From RYN-433 sp036558265 (lineage in GTDB: Bacteria; Planctomycetota; Phycisphaerae; Tepidisphaerales; Tepidisphaeraceae), in NCBI GenBank assembly GCA_036558265.1, contig DATBFY010000031.1, positions 1-14,591 of the forward strand: a DNA stretch of 14,591 nt, written 5' to 3'. Shown piece after piece: positions 12,003 to 14,591 of the stretch; the stretch's first letter is position 1; the number at the start of each line of letters is the position of its first letter. The notes beneath the pieces were generated by a model. The model had not been told where the DNA came from. It worked only from the letters and a program-made list of their open reading frames with translations, and made no database searches. Both the position numbers and the translations under genes were made by a program.

Positions 12003-12223
12003 CGCGCCCTCCCCCTCACCCGATTGACGGCGGTGGTGCCGGGCTTCACGAGGGTGGCGATGCGGTCGCAGGCGCGGTCGTCGAACCAAGCCGTACCGTC
12101 GCGCGTTTCGGTGGGCGCGATGCCGTGCGCGTCGAGCAGCCGCATCAGACGCGGATAGGTGACGGCCAGGTCCGTGCAAAGACCGGAGAGGGACCGAAGG
12201 TGGCGGGTGGCGGTGGTGCTCAT
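11999..12223 (-). CDS. Small MerR/excisionase-like HTH protein
   Basis: This 74-residue protein fits a winged-helix DNA-binding domain of the MerR/excisionase type: SGLCTDLAVTYPRLMRLLDAHGI (13-35) as the helix-turn-helix, then the wing PTETRDGTAWFDD (38-50) and a closing helix ACDRIATLV (51-59). It could be the element's excisionase or a transcriptional regulator; the distance from the integrase speaks slightly against the first. It has an ideal ribosome-binding site (GGAGG six bases before the ATG at 12223) and is first in a coupled run of three genes. Confidence 0.7.
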   Translation of the reverse strand: MSTTATRHLRSLSGLCTDLAVTYPRLMRLLDAHGIAPTETRDGTAWFDDRACDRIATLVKPGTTAVNRVRGRAR

Positions 12224-12629
12224 GAAACCTCCATTGAGTGTCCGTTAATTAGTACGTTCCGGCCGTGGCCGCTGGGCCAGGATTTAGCCGGGTCAAACGA
12301 AAATCTTTGGTCAATCAAACTTCCCCTGCCATGGGACAAGAAGATTTTCGAGATGTGGCTGGCATGCCACACGAACGAGACGATCGGAGAAGAGAATGGA
12401 TGTGATAAGGCAACCGTAACTCGCGTGGTCGATGATTTGTTGCAAGACGGCAAGCTTGCCAAATCGCAACAAGCTACCGATTCCCCCCGCGCCGAGAACA
12501 TGTCCCTACACTTGTACAGAAACCAGAACACGTTTTTTAAACATCGAGTCGGCTACGTTGTGGCCAAGCCCCCGCGATGACCCCCACCAGATTCGGTCAA
12601 CGGGAAGGCATTTTTAGGACATCAACCGG
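12224..12629. other. 406-bp gap between zinc-ribbon and HTH genes
   Basis: No intact gene is supported here on either strand. The gap holds the promoter region of the rightmost coupled small-gene run (close to 12223, with TACTAAT as a possible -10 at 12255-12249), a plus-strand gene relic at 12290-12580, and the second copy of a short imperfect duplication. The minus-strand frame opposite the relic looks like its shadow. The stretch is visibly richer in A and T than its neighbours. Confidence 0.55.
12290..12580 (+). pseudogene. Relic of a ParB/DNA-methylase-type gene
   Basis: A 96-codon stretch reads LPLPWDKKIFEMWLACHTNE, then TIGEENGCDKATVTRVVDDL and a short end finishing in FFKHRVGYVVAKPPR. 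From memory, PWDKxIFEMWLxCxTQxEIxExVG plus the following HTH (here ATVTRVVDDLLQDGKL) is the linker between ParB-like and DNA-methylase domains in phage and island proteins. The N-terminal ParB part and the downstream methylase part are absent, and no start codon with a ribosome-binding site precedes it. It lies opposite in strand to all neighbours and is AT-richer, so it is probably a leftover of a recombination event. Expression is doubtful, though the HTH would still be readable. Confidence 0.55.
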
Positions 12630-12645
12630 CTACATCGTGGCTGGG
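12532..12645 (+). repeat. Imperfect direct duplication of a 40-bp segment
   Basis: The segment at 12532-12571 and that at about 12607-12645 match at roughly seven of ten positions, mostly with G/A and C/T differences. Translated on the plus strand both give a similar peptide (FFKHRVGYVVAKP and IFRTSTGYIVAGR). This suggests two remnants of one coding segment rather than chance; the second copy runs into the 3' end of the zinc-ribbon gene on the other strand. Confidence 0.45.
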
Positions 12646-12845
12646 CGCTTGGTCACCAGGACGATGTGCCGCTCGCCGCAGCGCTTGCAGCGGCGGTACT
12701 GCGTCCGCGTGCCGTCCTCGGGGTCGATGGGAAGGGACTTGGTTACCTTCAGCTCCACCGAGCCGCAAACCTTGCACGTCGGCAGGTACAGGTAGAGGCA
12801 GCGGTCGGGACGCACGATCAGGGGCTCGTCAATGTTGTTGCTCAT
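12630..12845 (-). CDS. Zinc-ribbon protein
   Basis: This 71-residue protein has two CxxC pairs: C24-x-x-C27 and C53-x-x-C56, 25 residues apart, in TCKVCGSVELKVTKSLP ... QYRRCKRCGERHIVLV. This is a rubredoxin-like/NrdR-like zinc ribbon, similar in size and layout to Ogr/Delta-type phage transcription activators, though I cannot say that it belongs to that family. It probably binds nucleic acid or a transcription complex. The ATG at 12845 starts three bases after the stop of the 219-residue gene, with AAGGGG about nine bases upstream, so the two are probably co-translated. Confidence 0.8.
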   Translation of the reverse strand: MSNNIDEPLIVRPDRCLYLYLPTCKVCGSVELKVTKSLPIDPEDGTRTQYRRCKRCGERHIVLVTKRPATM

Positions 12846-12848
12846 TGT

Positions 12849-13508
12849 TCACGCCCCTTTCGCCCGATGCGGCAACGGCTTTAGCTCCGGGTCGTGCGGC
12901 GGCTTCTCCATCGGTGTTGGAAGTTCCGACCACCAGCCCGGACGGTCGATGAATCGCCGGGCGAGCCAGTGGGTCGTGGCGCCGTTCATGAGGCCGTACC
13001 ACTCATCCCGGTTGATCGCGGAGAAGAGGGATTCGAAGTAGGCGGGCGTGCCCGTGGCGGCAATGCCAGGTTCCCCACGCTGCTCGGCAACGCCGGCCAT
13101 GCAGAATTTCATCACGAGCGTCATCTGCTCCGCGAAGCTTTCGAGGTCGGGCCGGGTCAGCTCGTTGAGCAGGGTGGCACCGATGACCTTCCCGAGATAG
13201 AACGGGGTCGCGGGGTCGAGCAGGTCGCGGGCTCGCCAGGTTGCGAGTCCGGGGGCGTCCACTTCTTCGGCTGGGCCGCGCTCGATGGGCGGGTTGCTAC
13301 GCAGGTCGCGAGTGTCCGAGTCGATCCAATCTTGGACCAACTCGACAACGGCAGCGGAAAAGGGCGGCGTGCGTTGGAAGGGCCAGTCGGGACGGGCGAG
13401 CCAATCGCGAATGGTGGTGTGTGAGAAGCCAACCCTGCGGGCCAGCTCACGAATGGATTTTGCATCTTCTGTGTTCATATGTGTTTGCGTGGTAGTGGTG
13501 GAAGTCAT
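12849..13508 (-). CDS. HTH protein, possibly DNA-packaging or regulator
   Basis: This 219-residue protein carries an N-terminal helix-turn-helix, AKSIRELARRVGFSHTTIRD (16-35), then WLARPDWPFQRTPPF, a layout also seen in small terminase subunits of the Nu1 type (HTH followed by a proline-rich turn). The middle (about 95-140, LLDPATPFYLGKVIGATLLN) and the region DLESFAEQMTLVMKF are probably helical; the C-terminus is rich in proline. DNA binding is well supported; the packaging role is inference from layout only, and no large terminase gene is seen in the window. The ATG at 13508 has no good Shine-Dalgarno site; a second in-frame ATG (residue 11, at 13478) is equally poor. It is followed directly by the zinc-ribbon gene. 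Confidence 0.75.
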   Translation of the reverse strand: MTSTTTTQTHMNTEDAKSIRELARRVGFSHTTIRDWLARPDWPFQRTPPFSAAVVELVQDWIDSDTRDLRSNPPIERGPAEEVDAPGLATWRARDLLDPATPFYLGKVIGATLLNELTRPDLESFAEQMTLVMKFCMAGVAEQRGEPGIAATGTPAYFESLFSAINRDEWYGLMNGATTHWLARRFIDRPGWWSELPTPMEKPPHDPELKPLPHRAKGA

Positions 13509-13561
13509 ATTTCACGAGCTACATTTACGGATGTTTCGCAAGTTTTTACCCGCAGCATACG

Positions 13562-13575
13562 CCGACGCCCGTCGG
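13562..13575. promoter_or_regulatory. Palindrome upstream of the 219-residue HTH gene
   Basis: CCGACG-CC-CGTCGG is a perfect inverted repeat 54 bp before the start at 13508, in a 95-bp gap. It could be a binding site for the HTH protein or another regulator, or a weak terminator of the gene before; no T-tract is present. Confidence 0.4.
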
Positions 13576-13603
13576 AGAACCTAAGCCATTGTAAATACTG
13601 GAG

Positions 13604-13912
13604 TTATGACAAATCATCCATAATCTCCGCATGCTTTGGGGCTTGCCACCGTCCCAAACTTCCCCCTGATTCGCACGCTGACGCGTTCGGCATTTGACCG
13701 GGATATCGCGACGGCGCGGTATCGTCGCTCTGCGTGCGTCCCAGGGGCATTGGCGGGGCGTTTAGGTGATGCTCAAGCCATTGCCTCACCAACTCCACGA
13801 GATGCTGGCGGTCCTGCTCGTCGGGCATCGACGCCAGCGCCGTGTCGAGGTGGTGAATCGCGACGGCGGCGCGGACGGTGGGCGAGTCGGGAGTGCTATT
13901 ACTTCCCACCAT
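13604..13912 (-). CDS. Small protein of unknown function
   Basis: This 102-residue protein is not recognised. The first 50 residues (PTVRAAVAIHHLDTALASMP, DEQDRQHLVELVRQWLEHHL) look like two or three helices; the rest is rich in proline, serine and polar residues and probably disordered. The start is the ATG at 13912, inside the 3' end of the preceding gene (14-base overlap), with GGAG four bases before it; further upstream in-frame codons only copy the neighbouring gene out of frame. Translational coupling is likely. Confidence 0.6.
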   Translation of the reverse strand: MVGSNSTPDSPTVRAAVAIHHLDTALASMPDEQDRQHLVELVRQWLEHHLNAPPMPLGRTQSDDTAPSRYPGQMPNASACESGGSLGRWQAPKHAEIMDDLS

Positions 13913-14495
13913 CCATCTCCAGTTCGGTCGCCAACATCTCGCCTTCACTGGCGTATCCGAGCACCTCCCAATGGCGGTACTTACGGATCTCTTCCAGCTC
14001 GCGGTGGACGCGCTCCTCGTCGGCGCTCTTCATCCGCACGTAGGTCTTGAGCGCGGATACGGTCTGTATCGCGTACTCGCGCGAGCGCGGGTCTTTCAGG
14101 TCGCGCGGCCCGACGCGGGCACGGTTACGTTCAGCCTGGGTTGGTCCGGCCTGTGGCTTGGTCACCGCGACCATGAAGTCGGCACGTTCAGCAGCACTCA
14201 TGCGCCGCCAGGCGTTTAAAGCTTGCTCGAGCGCCGTTTCGGTCGCGGCGCGCTTTTCAAGGATTGAGACACCCGTCTCCATCGCGGCGAGGTAATCGGC
14301 CTCATAGCCAATGACCTCGCGGCAGAAAGATTGCCAATCCGCGACGTGCCCGTGCTTCCGCAGGTCGGCGACGTAACCGACGAGTTGTCGCACGTCGCGT
14401 TCGCTACGCTCCGACCAGGAACGTGCGAGCTTGACCGTCGCGGCAATCCACGGTGCAGAGCCGGGACGGGTAGATTCTGGAACTGTAATCGCCAT
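13899..14495 (-). CDS. Helical protein of unknown function
   Basis: This 198-residue protein is not recognised. It is almost wholly helical with many charged residues (SERSERDVRQLVGYVADL, ETGVSILEKRAATETALEQ, ADEERVHRELEEIRKY), giving a probable coiled-coil character in the last third. The ATG at 14495 is used: an AGAGAG stretch lies upstream, MAITVP is a typical start, and the frame above it (to 14567) crosses a hairpin and reads basic, random-like peptide. It follows a terminator-like stem-loop, so it probably begins a transcription unit that includes the next gene. Confidence 0.65.
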   Translation of the reverse strand: MAITVPESTRPGSAPWIAATVKLARSWSERSERDVRQLVGYVADLRKHGHVADWQSFCREVIGYEADYLAAMETGVSILEKRAATETALEQALNAWRRMSAAERADFMVAVTKPQAGPTQAERNRARVGPRDLKDPRSREYAIQTVSALKTYVRMKSADEERVHRELEEIRKYRHWEVLGYASEGEMLATELEMDGGK

Positions 14496-14521
14496 GATTG
14501 AATCTCTCTTTTTGAAAGTCG

Positions 14522-14552
14522 GCCTGCGCCGACGTGGGGCATCGGCGCAGGC
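14522..14552 (-). terminator. Strong stem-loop after the gene entering at the right edge
   Basis: GCCTGCGCCGA (14522-14532) and TCGGCGCAGGC (14542-14552) form a perfect 11-bp stem with a 9-base loop. It begins 11 bases after a minus-strand stop codon (14564-14566). The tail on the minus strand (CGACTTTCAAAAAG) is only weakly T-rich, so termination may be incomplete. Confidence 0.65.
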
Positions 14553-14563
14553 GACGTCGAAGG

Positions 14564-14591
14564 TCATCCGAGCGAGTTCTTATCCCACTTC
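14564..14591 (-). CDS. C-terminal end of a gene entering from the right edge (partial)
   Basis: Reading in from the edge on the minus strand gives ...KWDKNSLG followed by TGA (14566-14564). The short ending, the stop and the stem-loop directly behind it agree with a real gene end. Nothing can be said of its function from eight residues. It is on the same strand as the other element genes. Confidence 0.45.

Larger units (their letters stand above)
6921..14591. mobile_element. Integrated element at tRNA-Arg(CCG), prophage or satellite type, right end outside window
   Basis: The left boundary is the 3' part of the tRNA, shared with the integrase 3' end. Rightwards follow an integrase, a repressor with divergent promoters, and a minus-strand series of mostly small, tightly packed genes with strong Shine-Dalgarno sites, several HTH or zinc-ribbon proteins and one putative virion-type protein. 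No repeat of the tRNA 3' end is seen elsewhere in the window, so attR lies beyond 14591. I recognise no terminase large subunit, portal, capsid, replicase or conjugation gene. Prophage is my first choice, phage satellite the second. Confidence 0.75.

Noticed and set aside
11726..12289. Plus-strand frame leading into the relic
   Set aside because: The upstream part of that frame lies opposite the small coupled genes and reads as arginine/proline shadow; only the part from about 12290 is protein-like.
12220..12531. 103-codon minus-strand frame
   Set aside because: It is cysteine- and serine-rich, overlaps the start of a gene with an ideal ribosome-binding site, and is opposite the methylase-type relic.
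6945..14591. Search for attR (repeat of the tRNA 3' end)
   Set aside because: No second copy of the T-arm/acceptor sequence was found by eye; the right end must be outside the window.
1..14591. CRISPR array, rRNA, insertion sequence
   Set aside because: No regularly spaced repeats with unique spacers, no rRNA-like sequence and no transposase gene or terminal inverted repeats were seen.

Overview
The window looks like a planctomycete chromosome carrying an integrated genetic element. The host assignment rests on three things read from the sequence: the N-terminal LERLEDRTLLS motif on a giant secreted repeat protein, a tyrosine integrase with the N-terminus MASIGSDLGGRKRILFVAPD that I associate with planctomycetes, and the high-GC coding style. 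This is recognition from memory, not a database search.

Host part (1 to about 6944). All four protein genes lie on the minus strand: a WecG/TagA/CpsF-type glycosyltransferase (6731-5889), a 1298-residue secreted protein with a parallel beta-helix, four Ig-like repeats, an SdrD-B-like domain and a C-terminal domain (5650-1754), a PhnP-like metallo-beta-lactamase-fold hydrolase (1699-917) and a class I SAM-dependent methyltransferase with a TTG start (894-121). The large plus-strand reading frames opposite these genes are GC-rich shadows. A tRNA-Arg(CCG) gene on the plus strand (6871-6944) closes the host part.

Element part (tRNA 3' end to the right edge, incomplete). A tyrosine recombinase gene runs towards the tRNA, and its last eight codons and stop are antisense to the tRNA 3' end, so this is the integration junction. 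Three small overlapping genes follow (9080-8330), then a plus-strand Cro/CI-type repressor gene (9213-9449). A 20-bp perfect palindrome lies in the spacer of two overlapping, divergent promoters between them, which reads as a compact genetic switch. To the right, the minus strand carries small genes with good Shine-Dalgarno sites and short overlaps: a putative virion-type protein (10772-9819), a helical protein (11463-10888), three coupled small genes (12223-11519) including a MerR/excisionase-like HTH, a zinc-ribbon protein, a 219-residue HTH protein, two further unknowns, and the C-terminus of a gene that enters from beyond the right edge and ends just before a terminator-like hairpin. A plus-strand, AT-richer relic resembling the linker of ParB/DNA-methylase proteins lies in the gap at 12290-12580.

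The element is probably a prophage or a phage satellite. I see no terminase large subunit, portal or capsid gene and no replication or conjugation gene in the visible part, so the type is not settled. The right end (attR) lies outside the window. The most interesting signals are the operator-promoter switch, the integrase-tRNA overlap with a terminator inside the integrase frame, two copies of a GGGACA-TTT-TGTCCC palindrome inside overlapping reading frames, and a 14-bp-arm hairpin ahead of the putative structural gene.
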